DNA from: CBDUQI01 sp965369325
GTDB lineage: Bacteria; Pseudomonadota; Gammaproteobacteria; Steroidobacterales; JBCBZW01
Direction: 5' to 3'
Length of the DNA: 44,086 nt
Assembly: GCA_965369325.1 (NCBI GenBank)
Contig: CBDUQI010000019.1
Span: 1-44,086 of the forward strand
The notes below the pieces were generated by a model. It was not told the origin of the DNA and made no database searches. It was given only the letters and a program-made list of their open reading frames with translations. This document shows, piece after piece, positions 26,528 through 34,779 of this stretch; position 1 is the stretch's first letter, and every line of letters begins with the position of its first letter. A program made the position numbers and the translations under genes.

Positions 26528-28180
26528 TTAGCGCTGGTGCTCGCGCCAGTGATCGGGGATGCCGACCGGAGCATCGCTGGGGGCGAGCATTTGCGCCCCC
26601 TTGATCAGGTCAGCCGCGCGTTCGGCCACCATAATAGTCGGCGCGTTTAAGTTGCCGTTGGGAATCACGGGGAAAATAGAAGAATCGACCACGCGCAGAC
26701 ACTCAACACCACGCACGCGGGTTTGAGAATCCACCACCGCCATCTCATCTTCGCCCATCTTGCAGGTGCAAGAGGGGTGGTAGGCACTCTCCACGGCCTG
26801 GCGCACGAACGCGTCAATCTGCGCATCCGATTGCACCGCGTCGCCGGGCTGAATCTCCCCATCGCGAAAAGGTTCAAACGCCGGTTGCTCAATAATCTCA
26901 CGAGTTAACCGCACGCACGCGCGAAAGCCTTCAATGTCCTGTTGCGCCTGCAGGTAATTAAACTGGATATCGGGCTTGTCGGCGATATCCGCAGATCGGG
27001 CGCGCACCCAGCCCCGACTTGCCGGTTTATTGTGCCCGACATGAACCTGGAAACCGTGCCCGTCGAACGCCGCATTGCCGTCGTAACGCATCGCCGCCGG
27101 CAAAAAATGGTACTGAATATCCGGCCACTCAACACCTGCTCGGGAGCGAATAAACGCGCACGATTCAAAATGGTTGGTGGCACCCAGCCCCGATTTGCTC
27201 ACCAACCATTGCGCACCAATCCTAAGTCTGCTCAATGCGCCCAGATGTCCGTTCAGCGTGATCGGCTGTCGGCACTTGTACTGGAAGTAAAACTCAAGGT
27301 GATCCTGCAGATTCTCGCCTACGCCGGGTAAATCCACATGCACCGGCACGCCAGCCTTGCGCAACACCCCCTGCGGACCAATGCCGGAGGTTTGCAGCAA
27401 ATGCGGTGAGCCAATCGACCCGGCGCTCAATATCACCTCGCCTGCCAGCGCCTGGCTGTGCGCACCCCCGCGCGTATATTCAATCCCGACCGCGCGGGTA
27501 CCGCTCAACAACACCCGCTGGACCGTGGCGCCTGTGAGTACATCAAGGTTCGCGCGTGCCTGGGCTGGGCGCAAATACGCATTCGCCGTGGACCAGCGAA
27601 CGCCGTTGTTCACGGTCATGTGCATCGGACCAAAGCCTTCCTGCTGATAACCGTTGTAGTCCGCCGTGCGCGGATAGCCCGCCTGCTCGCCCGCTTGGAT
27701 AAAGGCGTTGTACAGCGGGTTCTGCCGATTGTTGCCGTTGTTCACGGCCAGCGGACCGCCAACGCCGCGGTACTCATCCTCACCGAATGCCCAGTCCTCC
27801 ATGCGCTTAAAGTACGGCAGGCAATGGCGATAGTCCCAGTGCTGCGCGCCGTGCTGCGCCCACTCATCAAAATCCCGCGCGTGACCACGCACATACACCA
27901 TGCCGTTAATCGAGGAGGAGCCGCCCAGTACTTTGCCGCGCGGGCAGTGCATTGCCCTGTGATCCAGATAAGGCTCTGGCTGAGAGGTGAACTGCCAGGC
28001 GAACTTCTCGGTATTCATCGGAATCGAAAGCGCGGTGGGCATTTGAATGTAGATGCTGCGGTCGCTGCCACCGATCTCCAGCAGCAACACCTGCACGTTG
28101 CTGTCCTGGGACAAACGGTGCGCCAGTACACAACCCGCGGAGCCGGCGCCCGCGATGATGTAGTCGTAAGTCTTGTTCAT
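26528..28180 (-). CDS. GMC-family FAD oxidoreductase (choline dehydrogenase-like)
   Basis: A 550-residue flavoprotein of the glucose-methanol-choline family. The N-terminal FAD-binding motif is YIIAGAGSAGCVLAHRLS. The GMC signature 1 region GKVLGGSSSINGMVYVRGH is near residue 80. The second signature is SAGSIGSPHLLQTSGIG near residue 255. The catalytic His is in SAYHPSCTCKMG, with Asn in NGNLNAPTIM near the C-terminus. No signal peptide is present, so it is cytosolic or membrane-peripheral. The start ATG at 28180 is chosen because MNKTYDYIIAG is the natural family N-terminus; the longer open frame has no recognisable sequence. It could oxidise choline or another primary alcohol. There is no betaine aldehyde dehydrogenase beside it, so betA is not assigned. 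Confidence 0.93.
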   Translation of the reverse strand: MNKTYDYIIAGAGSAGCVLAHRLSQDSNVQVLLLEIGGSDRSIYIQMPTALSIPMNTEKFAWQFTSQPEPYLDHRAMHCPRGKVLGGSSSINGMVYVRGHARDFDEWAQHGAQHWDYRHCLPYFKRMEDWAFGEDEYRGVGGPLAVNNGNNRQNPLYNAFIQAGEQAGYPRTADYNGYQQEGFGPMHMTVNNGVRWSTANAYLRPAQARANLDVLTGATVQRVLLSGTRAVGIEYTRGGAHSQALAGEVILSAGSIGSPHLLQTSGIGPQGVLRKAGVPVHVDLPGVGENLQDHLEFYFQYKCRQPITLNGHLGALSRLRIGAQWLVSKSGLGATNHFESCAFIRSRAGVEWPDIQYHFLPAAMRYDGNAAFDGHGFQVHVGHNKPASRGWVRARSADIADKPDIQFNYLQAQQDIEGFRACVRLTREIIEQPAFEPFRDGEIQPGDAVQSDAQIDAFVRQAVESAYHPSCTCKMGEDEMAVVDSQTRVRGVECLRVVDSSIFPVIPNGNLNAPTIMVAERAADLIKGAQMLAPSDAPVGIPDHWREHQR

Positions 28181-28275
28181 GCTTCGCCGAGCTGTCACCG
28201 CCTCACCCTCAGATGAGGCAGATACTACCTGCAAAACCTCCCGAACGCGCTGGCAAGCGCGACGCCTGCCTGTGC

Positions 28276-28998
28276 CTATCGATATCGGCGCGCCATCAGC
28301 TGGATAATCACCGTGCCCACTACAGCGGGTGCCACCCATGGCAGCAGTTGCCAGTAACCCGTGAGCAGCGGTGCCAGAAAACGGCTGCCGCCAAACACAA
28401 AAAAGGCGGTGTAGGTGGCGATACCGGCGGCGATCATCGAGCTCATGTGCGAGACCAGCCAGGCGCGCCGGTCGGGGGCAGGTCGCAGGCAATAGCGAAG
28501 ATTGGTCACCGCGGTGCCTACACACAAAACCGCGAAGACGTAGAACAACACCTGGCTTGCATACCAGCCCAAACCCAGCAGCGCCAGCCCGAGCGCTCCC
28601 AGTACCGCGTTAAGGATCAGGTGCGAGGGCGCGCGCATCAGCCGGTGATCGGCCTTCGCACGCAGGCTCAGCAGTCCATGACGAATGCTGGCCCACACCA
28701 GCACGCCAATGCACAGAAGGAACGTGCTGACCGTACGTTCCTGCACCGCCAGCCCCTGCGAGCGTTCAACGGACAGCGCCTCCGCTGGGTGTTTGGCCGC
28801 GATCGGATCGACCAGCACTAACAAAGCAATGGCAATCGCCGTTGCCGCCGCACTGTACATGCCCCCGACATAAGCGCGACCCGCCAGCACATGCAAGCGC
28901 CCACCCTTCTTACTGAGCACCGGCAACCAAAACACCAGCGCAGCGAAAAAACCCATAACCACATGAATAAAAAGAAGTATCTTATAGGTATCGTGCAT
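28276..28998 (-). CDS. Polytopic membrane protein, DUF2306-like
   Basis: A 240-residue integral membrane protein with about seven predicted helices. The N-terminal part reads LFIHVVMGFFAALVFWLPVLSKKGG followed by LHVLAGRAYVGGMY. This is the His/Gly spacing of DUF2306-type membrane proteins, whose function is unknown. The ATG at 28998 is preferred, as GGGAG lies about ten bases upstream and MHDTYKILLF starts directly at the first helix; ATGs at 29025 and 29082 would give non-family extensions. It is divergent from the NarL-type two-component system. Confidence 0.8.
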   Translation of the reverse strand: MHDTYKILLFIHVVMGFFAALVFWLPVLSKKGGRLHVLAGRAYVGGMYSAAATAIAIALLVLVDPIAAKHPAEALSVERSQGLAVQERTVSTFLLCIGVLVWASIRHGLLSLRAKADHRLMRAPSHLILNAVLGALGLALLGLGWYASQVLFYVFAVLCVGTAVTNLRYCLRPAPDRRAWLVSHMSSMIAAGIATYTAFFVFGGSRFLAPLLTGYWQLLPWVAPAVVGTVIIQLMARRYR

Positions 28999-29129
28999 CG
29001 CCCCAGCTCCCTGTGTGTACGCCATCACAATGCCTGTCCGTGGTGAGCGCCGTAAGTGCGGATAGTCATCTGTGCCACCCATGACTTTCGGCCTATAGCA
29101 CTTCGAGGCGATTGCGTAATAATGCGGAT

Positions 29130-30263
29130 ATGAGAACCCGCACCGATATTGCGCATATGCTGGCCGCCGTGATTACCTGGCTGGTGGTGTTGACTCTCAG
29201 CCTTCTGGTGATTCGCGCCAACCCCTCGAGCTTCCCCGGTGGATTGCTCCCTGCGATCTTGTGGCAACTGCTGTATCTGGCGCTGCTACTGCTGGTGACG
29301 AATGCTGTCGGCGAGATCGCCCAAGGCTCGGCCGCGCGCGCGCTGATGCTGGCCATGCTCGGTGTTGTTTTTGCGTTGGCTTGGCAGGTGCCCGTCAACT
29401 TCTTTTTTATCTACACTATCGTGTGGATGGCGATCGCGCCGTATCACTTTTCGCAACGCACGTGCGTATTTTTTCTGCTCATCATCGCATTGGGCTGGTT
29501 CGGCGTGTTGCATTTCGCTCGCGCCGATACAGACGCGGCGGCGCAAGTCATATTGATTGGTACCTTCCACATCTTCGCCCTACTCTCCTCAGTCGCCACC
29601 CTGCAGTCCAAACAGGCCAGTGACCGGGCCAACGCGCTTAACCGCGAGCTCACCGCCACCCAACACCTACTGGCCCAAGCATCGCGGGAAAGTGAGCGCA
29701 CGCGCATCGCGCGCGATCTGCACGATCTTCTGGGGCACCACCTCACCGCGCTCAGCATTCATCTGCAGGTTGCCTCGCGCGTCAGCGACGGGGAGGTGAA
29801 GGAGAAAATCGATCAGTGTCACGCGCTGTCCCGGTTACTGCTCAGTGATGTGCGCGACGCCGTCGGCACCATGCGCGAGCGTAACGACGTAAACTTCGCC
29901 GACACCTTGCGGCTCATCGCGCAGGACGTCCCGAATCTGAAGGTTCACCTTGACCTTCCACCGACACTCAGGCTTGAAGACGTCAACGTCGCCGAAACAC
30001 TGCTGAGGTGTGTGCAGGAAGCGATCACCAACACGTTGCGTCACGCAGGCGCCAAGGCCACCTGGATCCGCCTGCGCCAGGACGAGCAGGATATCTGCCT
30101 GTCCATAACCGATGACGGCGCCGCAGATAAACCGCTGACACCAGGCAACGGGCTGAAGGGCATGCGCGAACGGGTCGAGCATCTGAACGGACAGTTCCTC
30201 TTAAAGGCGGGTGCGAATGTCGCGATAGATGTCCGCCTACCCCTGACGAGTACCCCGGCGTGA
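29130..30263 (+). CDS. NarL-type membrane sensor histidine kinase
   Basis: A 377-residue HisKA_3 kinase. About five or six membrane helices fill residues 1-150 with no large periplasmic loop, so it may sense a membrane-linked signal. A short coiled segment (SDRANALNRELTATQHLLAQ) leads to the phospho-acceptor His198 in ARDLHDLLGHHLTALS. The ATPase domain has CVQEAITNTLRHAGA (N box), ITDDGAA (G1-like) and GNGLKGMRERVEHLNG (G2). The ATG at 29130 is chosen; a TTG at 29112 is possible. The stop overlaps the start of the response regulator (GTGA), so the two are translationally coupled and form one two-component system. Confidence 0.93.
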   Translation: MRTRTDIAHMLAAVITWLVVLTLSLLVIRANPSSFPGGLLPAILWQLLYLALLLLVTNAVGEIAQGSAARALMLAMLGVVFALAWQVPVNFFFIYTIVWMAIAPYHFSQRTCVFFLLIIALGWFGVLHFARADTDAAAQVILIGTFHIFALLSSVATLQSKQASDRANALNRELTATQHLLAQASRESERTRIARDLHDLLGHHLTALSIHLQVASRVSDGEVKEKIDQCHALSRLLLSDVRDAVGTMRERNDVNFADTLRLIAQDVPNLKVHLDLPPTLRLEDVNVAETLLRCVQEAITNTLRHAGAKATWIRLRQDEQDICLSITDDGAADKPLTPGNGLKGMRERVEHLNGQFLLKAGANVAIDVRLPLTSTPA

Positions 30264-30904
30264 GCATTGCAGTCGCCCTGATTGATGACCAGACACTGGT
30301 GCGCGAAGGTATTCGCAGCCTGCTTAGCTTGTCCGACCGCGTCCGGGTGGTAGCGGAAGGGAGCGACGGCGACTGCGCCGCGCGTATCGCCACCGAGCAC
30401 CAGCCCGATGTCATTTTGATGGATGTACGCATGCCCCGGGTGGACGGCATCGAGGCGATGAATGCGCTACAAGCAGCAGGCTGCCAGATACCGGTGATTA
30501 TCCTGACCACCTTCGATGACCACCAACTGGTGCTAAAGGGAATACGCGCTGGTGCCAAGGGTTACCTGCTCAAAGATGTATCACTCGACAACCTGATCGG
30601 CGCAATCGAGTCGGTACACAAGGGCGAGACGATGATGCAGCCGGCGATCACCGAGACCTTGTTGCGTGGGCTGGCGCGTCAACCGGCCGAGTTCGACTCG
30701 CTGCCGGAGCCGTTGGTCCTCACCCCTAGAGAAACGGAGGTGCTAAGACTGGTCGCGGGCGGTTACAGCAACCGTGAAATTGCCAACGCGCTGGACAAGT
30801 CGGAGGGCACAATCAAGAATCATGTCTCCAGTATCTTATCCAAACTCGGCGTCAGAGATCGCACGCGGGCTGTACTCAAAGCGATTGAGATCGGCCTGAT
30901 TTAG
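30260..30904 (+). CDS. NarL/FixJ-family response regulator
   Basis: A 214-residue regulator. The receiver domain (1-120) has acidic residues Asp9-Asp10, phospho-acceptor Asp55 in VILMDVRMPR, Thr in ILTTFDD and Lys in GYLLKD. The C-terminal LuxR-type helix-turn-helix (about 148-210) reads LTPRETEVLRLVAGGYSNRE then SEGTIKNHVSSILSKLG. All phosphorylation residues are intact. The start is GTG at 30260 in a four-base overlap with the kinase stop. Its targets are unknown; the divergent DUF2306-like gene and the pair itself are the nearest candidates. Confidence 0.95.
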   Translation: MSIAVALIDDQTLVREGIRSLLSLSDRVRVVAEGSDGDCAARIATEHQPDVILMDVRMPRVDGIEAMNALQAAGCQIPVIILTTFDDHQLVLKGIRAGAKGYLLKDVSLDNLIGAIESVHKGETMMQPAITETLLRGLARQPAEFDSLPEPLVLTPRETEVLRLVAGGYSNREIANALDKSEGTIKNHVSSILSKLGVRDRTRAVLKAIEIGLI

Positions 30905-31045
30905 CTACCTAATGAGGTGAGCGCGAGTGCGAGCGAAATGTTCCGGCGGCACCGGACACAATCGACATCGCGGTAGCGACGAACACCACCTGAAAAAATA
31001 AGTCTGACAGATTCCAGTAGTAGATCTCTCCACCGCTGGCCCGGA

Positions 31046-32107
31046 CTAATTTTTCTCTAAGGTAGACAAAGCTAGTGCACGCTGTGCACGTCGCTCACTG
31101 TCCGGATGGGAAGAGAGATACTCGGCCACGCGGCGAGTACGCTCCAACCGACCGCTGTCCTCGGTGGGCTCGATGGAGGAGAGTTTTCGGATGATGTGCG
31201 CAAAGTGTGCCGTGTCGATGTCAAACCGCCGCATCTGCTGGAACGCATGCTCGTCGGCCGCCGCTTCGTGTTTACGCGAGTAGCTGCTTTGCATCAGAAA
31301 CACCGGCACACCCGCGACCAACTCACCAACCCCGCTGATGTCACCAATCGCGAGTGACACGATCACGCTGACCGTAGAGGCCTGAATCACCTGTTGCAGC
31401 CCGTGGCGCTGGGTAACGTGCGCGATCTCATGCAGCAATACCGCATCAAGCTCCTCTTGCGCGTCCACCAGTTCCACCAGTGCGTCGGTCACGATGATCT
31501 CGCCATTAGGCAGTGCCATCGCATTTGGGACATCATTCATGTGACGAAAACGCAGGCGAAAGTCATGCGCTGACTCCGCAGGCACCAGCTCCCTGAAGCG
31601 GGCAATAATCTGCTCACACTGGGCTTGCGGCAACTCGCTGGGGTCGAAGAAAAAGCGGTCCAATGTGCTCAGAGCACCCTCGGATATCTGCTCCTGCGCC
31701 GAGATTGGCAACGCGTATGCAATCGAATGCGCAGCGCTAGGAAGGCCCCATCTGAACGCGGCGAACGCACAAAACGCGGACAATAACAGCGACGGGATGA
31801 TCCAACGCCAGCTCTGCTCCATGCGGTGCAGGCCGATGCCCTGGCCAGCATACCCTGCTGCGCAGAGCATGGCATCGATGGCATCGTTTTCGGTGGTCTC
31901 GAACATCGACTGATCAGGCCAATAGAGTTTTCGAGCAATGCTGCCGACACGATCGCTAACGGCTAGTTCGGCCACCGGTCCTTGTCGCTCGACCGCCTGC
32001 CCCACTATCAAGCGGTACTGGTCATCTTCATAGCGCAGGGTCGCGTTGCGGCGCTCGGAGTTGCCCCCGCCAAACCAGTGCCCGCGCGCCTGGCCCGCCT
32101 CGCCCAT
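31046..32107 (-). CDS. M48-family membrane metalloprotease
   Basis: A 353-residue zinc protease. The N-terminal soluble part (about 1-95) is followed by a membrane helix (WIIPSLLLSAFCAFAAFRWG) and an M48 catalytic domain. It has HEIAH in AVLLHEIAHVTQRHG and a third ligand region SRKHEAAADEHAF. The start at 32107 overlaps the YjgN stop codon (TGATG), and an AGG lies about seven bases upstream inside yjgN. An apparent longer frame runs into yjgN and is not real. YjgN and an M48 protease occur together in other proteobacteria, suggesting joint work on a membrane-protein or envelope substrate; this is known context, not a proven function. HtpX/BepA-like quality control is the nearest analogy. Confidence 0.92.
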   Translation of the reverse strand: MGEAGQARGHWFGGGNSERRNATLRYEDDQYRLIVGQAVERQGPVAELAVSDRVGSIARKLYWPDQSMFETTENDAIDAMLCAAGYAGQGIGLHRMEQSWRWIIPSLLLSAFCAFAAFRWGLPSAAHSIAYALPISAQEQISEGALSTLDRFFFDPSELPQAQCEQIIARFRELVPAESAHDFRLRFRHMNDVPNAMALPNGEIIVTDALVELVDAQEELDAVLLHEIAHVTQRHGLQQVIQASTVSVIVSLAIGDISGVGELVAGVPVFLMQSSYSRKHEAAADEHAFQQMRRFDIDTAHFAHIIRKLSSIEPTEDSGRLERTRRVAEYLSSHPDSERRAQRALALSTLEKN

Positions 32108-33318
32108 CAAAAACCTATGCCCAGGTCCAGATCGAATGCATCGCCCAATTCCTCGCCCAGGGCTGTCACATGCACCCGCTCGGCACCGACAAACCCATCC
32201 AGCGTGTCCTCGCTCAATACCGCTGTGCAGTCCGCGTACAACCTCGCCATCCGCACCCGTGCCCACGGATAGGCCAACCCAAAGGTAAAAATGATCGCCA
32301 ACATGTTGGTCACCGACACCATCCACAACCGCTTGATCGGCACCCGCGACTCCAATTGAACGCGATCGCCCACACGGGTCTGCCCCATCGTGTAGTTACG
32401 CAATCTTGCGACTAGGAACGCGCCCGCACCACTGAGAGCAACAAGCATCATCAAATACAGAAACAGCATCATGATACTCAGCAGAGCCATCGCGGCAGGG
32501 TCTTCCAGCAGCGTGCTGTAGTCATCCATTTGCAGCATGCCCGTGGCGGCCGCAACGACAAACAGAACAAGCGCAACCAGAAGACCTGCAACCACAAACG
32601 CCACCAGACCCAGGCCGATCATCGCCACGTAGATGCCGTAAATTCGGCCAAGCGTCAGGTTCGCGCTGAACCTGGCGGTGCCGTAGCGATAGCCGTTGGC
32701 GAAGTAGCTTCGGAGCAGCCAGTTCATCACCGGCCACAGTGCATACATGCCGAGCATACCGACCGCAAAAACGATACCCTGCAAAGCCTCAGACATAGGG
32801 ACCAGCAATGGAAAACCGAAAGCCAGCGCAAGCGGGCCGATAAACAACAGGAAGTACCCGTACAACGGAGCAGCCGCTCCATCAAAATCGAAACGCACAT
32901 TGCGATAGCTGCTCATGCGCGCGTTGAACACGGCCGAGCGCCACACCGCCCACGGCAGGAACACCGCGATAATTGCGTACAGCACCAGCGACAGCGTGAC
33001 GCTGACGGCGGCACCGTAGCTCACGCCCAGGACCAGTACGAGCGACAACATGCGGCCAAATAAAATCTGCAGCGGTCTAGCATGGTACTCGAACGATGTG
33101 CCGTCGAGTGTCGTGCTTCCGTAGAAGTAACGCTTGGTGCGCACCTTGGCCCACGCGGAGTACACATAGAGTGTAACAATGGTTAGGAAGACGTTAACGA
33201 TCCAGATCTTAAAATACTCACCGCCGCTGCCAGTGAACTCAAACCCAAACCGCTGCGGCTGCACCTGTTGCTCGCTCTCGCTTCCCTCAACCTGGTCCGT
33301 TTGCATGACCTCCCCCAT
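32107..33318 (-). CDS. yjgN: YjgN family (DUF898) membrane protein
   Basis: A 403-residue integral membrane protein of the DUF898 family. The N-terminal FEFTGSGGEYFKIWIVNVFL and then VYSAWAKVRTKRYFYGSTT form the hallmark, and a similar segment recurs near the C-terminus (YPWARVRMARLYADCT). About eight membrane helices lie between. The function is unknown. Start choice is uncertain: the first ATG (33318) lacks a ribosome binding site, while an ATG at 33306 has GGGGGAGG only two bases away. It is translationally coupled to the M48 protease gene. Confidence 0.9.
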   Translation of the reverse strand: MGEVMQTDQVEGSESEQQVQPQRFGFEFTGSGGEYFKIWIVNVFLTIVTLYVYSAWAKVRTKRYFYGSTTLDGTSFEYHARPLQILFGRMLSLVLVLGVSYGAAVSVTLSLVLYAIIAVFLPWAVWRSAVFNARMSSYRNVRFDFDGAAAPLYGYFLLFIGPLALAFGFPLLVPMSEALQGIVFAVGMLGMYALWPVMNWLLRSYFANGYRYGTARFSANLTLGRIYGIYVAMIGLGLVAFVVAGLLVALVLFVVAAATGMLQMDDYSTLLEDPAAMALLSIMMLFLYLMMLVALSGAGAFLVARLRNYTMGQTRVGDRVQLESRVPIKRLWMVSVTNMLAIIFTFGLAYPWARVRMARLYADCTAVLSEDTLDGFVGAERVHVTALGEELGDAFDLDLGIGF

Positions 33319-33557
33319 TCTTAATTGTTATTACCAGCCAGGACAGTAATGCATGCCTATCGGCCAAAGTCGGCGCCCCTACACGCAGCACTTGGCGAGA
33401 CTCACTTTCCTCATCAAGCCCTGCATGTGTTGTACCAGCCGGTAAGACTCCAGTTCAAGCGAAGGTCGGTTCTAAGCAGCGACGTTAAGCGCCACAACGC
33501 CTCCAGCGCGCACCCGTCCGCGGATGAAGACTCAGCCCTTCCCAGGCCCCGCAGCGG

Positions 33558-34181
33558 TTAAGCCAGTGCGTTGGGGAGCACGAACTGGCACACCAGCGGC
33601 GTCTTCTCGCGTTGGCACTGCTCACGCACCGGACAGGCGGTTGCCTCCGAGATGAACGCCCGCACAGCTTTACAAACCTCAGGACGGCAATGAACGGCGC
33701 TGGCCAGCGGGCAGGCGTAGCTGGTAATTTTGATATCGCAATCCACATGCTCAACCTCGATGGACGCCCCCAGCCCCTGCAGTGCCCGCGCGGTGCTCTC
33801 GATGCGCTGCTGCAGGGTACGCCCAAACGACGGCTCGGCCATCGCCACGCGTCGGCCGGCCTCGCGCATCAGTTTGCCGAGCTGCCTATCGGTCAGCGTA
33901 TCGGACAAGCAATCCACCAGATTCACCAGCAGCGGTTTATATGCACTGGAAAACGCGTCCTCGGCACCTTCGGCCACCCGATAGACAATCGCGGGTTGAC
34001 CAGCCCCTTTACGTAGTAACTCGCCACGCACCACCAGCCCCTCGCGCTCCAGATGACTGAGTTGCGAGCGCACGGCCGCCGGCGTGATCCCAAGCGCCGT
34101 GGACAGCTGCTCGACAGTGCTGGGCGCACGTTGAATCCGGCTGAAAATCTCTTTGCGCGTGCTGCGCTGGCTTGACGTCAT
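33558..34181 (-). CDS. SufR-like helix-turn-helix regulator with C-terminal Cys cluster
   Basis: A 207-residue regulator of the COG2345/SufR type. The N-terminal winged helix (about 5-75) contains TVEQLSTALGITPAAVRSQL and a wing REGLVVRGELLRKGAG. The C-terminal domain carries many Cys: one before DIKITS, then ACPL, C and EVC, ACPVREQC and VCQF. This is the pattern that binds an iron-sulfur cluster in SufR relatives, so it may sense iron-sulfur status or oxidants. The ATG at 34181 is chosen: AAGG lies about seven bases upstream, and the family starts near there. It faces a divergent small exported protein across an AT-rich 32-bp palindrome that is its probable operator. No suf genes are in the window, so the target differs from classical SufR. 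Confidence 0.85.
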   Translation of the reverse strand: MTSSQRSTRKEIFSRIQRAPSTVEQLSTALGITPAAVRSQLSHLEREGLVVRGELLRKGAGQPAIVYRVAEGAEDAFSSAYKPLLVNLVDCLSDTLTDRQLGKLMREAGRRVAMAEPSFGRTLQQRIESTARALQGLGASIEVEHVDCDIKITSYACPLASAVHCRPEVCKAVRAFISEATACPVREQCQREKTPLVCQFVLPNALA

Positions 34182-34215
34182 GGCATGCCTTGGTTGATTG
34201 AGGTGGCCAACGAGA

Positions 34216-34224
34216 ATTTTACCA
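34216..34224 (-). promoter_or_regulatory. Extended -10 promoter element of the SufR-like gene
   Basis: On the minus strand this reads TGGTAAAAT, an extended -10 (TGn plus TAAAAT), 35 bases upstream of the regulator's ATG. No good -35 is present at the right distance; the palindrome occupies that position, which fits autorepression. Confidence 0.45.
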
Positions 34225-34227
34225 TCA

Positions 34228-34259
34228 ATAATAAACAAAATATATATTTGCTTTATTAT
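34228..34259. promoter_or_regulatory. 32-bp palindrome, probable operator of the SufR-like regulator
   Basis: An AT-rich inverted repeat centred between 34243 and 34244, with 14 of 16 symmetric base pairs complementary (mismatches only at pairs 36/51 and 37/50). The outer arms are ATAATAAA (34228-34235) and TTTATTAT (34252-34259). It lies between the divergent regulator and small exported protein genes and overlaps the probable -35 regions of both. It is much more AT-rich than the surroundings. Binding by the adjacent regulator is inference. Confidence 0.65.
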
Positions 34260-34276
34260 CTAACCAAACCTACACT
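34248..34276 (+). promoter_or_regulatory. Candidate promoter of the small exported protein gene
   Basis: TTGCTT (34248-34253) and TACACT (34271-34276) are separated by 17 bases, with the start codon 28 bases further on. The -35 lies inside the right arm of the palindrome, so a bound regulator would block it. Confidence 0.4.
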
Positions 34277-34303
34277 CATGCCTCATTTCTGCGGAGAGCC
34301 ATC

Positions 34304-34600
34304 ATGAAAACGCCCCTGCTTGGCCTGACAATTGCGCTGTTGTTTGCCGTTGCGCCGACTTCAAATGCCGCCGACAACAACTATCTGCCTACCCTGATGA
34401 CTGACACTGCGTTTGAAGGACGGCAACTGGCTATCAAGTTAGCCAGAAAATCCATCGGCGAGATGCAATCTGATCCGGCGGTGAAAAAACGCGTGCGTGC
34501 ACAATACTCGCAGAGCGCGCCTGAGCTGATTGCCGCCGCCCAGGTGATCGCGACTGAATTCCAGATCATCGCTGCCGCAAACAACTACTGGAGAGAATAA
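34304..34600 (+). CDS. Small exported protein of unknown function
   Basis: A 98-residue protein with a signal peptide (MKTPLLGLTIALLFAVAPTSNA, cleavage near residue 22). The mature part, about 76 residues, is mostly helical and has no Cys. Visible segments include EGRQLAIKLARKSIGEMQSD and PELIAAAQVIATEFQIIAAA. GGAGAG lies upstream of the ATG. I do not recognise the family. It is divergent from the SufR-like regulator across the palindrome and is its most likely target, so it may respond to iron-sulfur or redox stress. Confidence 0.75.
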   Translation: MKTPLLGLTIALLFAVAPTSNAADNNYLPTLMTDTAFEGRQLAIKLARKSIGEMQSDPAVKKRVRAQYSQSAPELIAAAQVIATEFQIIAAANNYWRE

Positions 34601-34779
34601 ATCGCCAGTCGCCTATGGGTGTTTCGCACAACCGTGAACGTCCGTAAAGCCCGCGCCGATCAACCCATATTGTGAGAAAATAGCGCCTCACGCAGTTTTA
34701 CTGGGCGCCGCACAATGCAATGCATCTGTTTGCCGAGCAGAAATGGGCTCCGGCCATCTCCCACCCGAGGGATCGCCTT

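Noticed and set aside
26528..28525. 665-residue version of the GMC oxidoreductase
   Set aside because: The first 115 residues have no family similarity and overlap the DUF2306-like gene; the FAD motif begins right after the ATG at 28180.
31046..32326. 426-residue version of the M48 protease
   Set aside because: The first 73 residues are antisense-free but out-of-frame reading of yjgN; the TGATG overlap at 32107 marks the real start.
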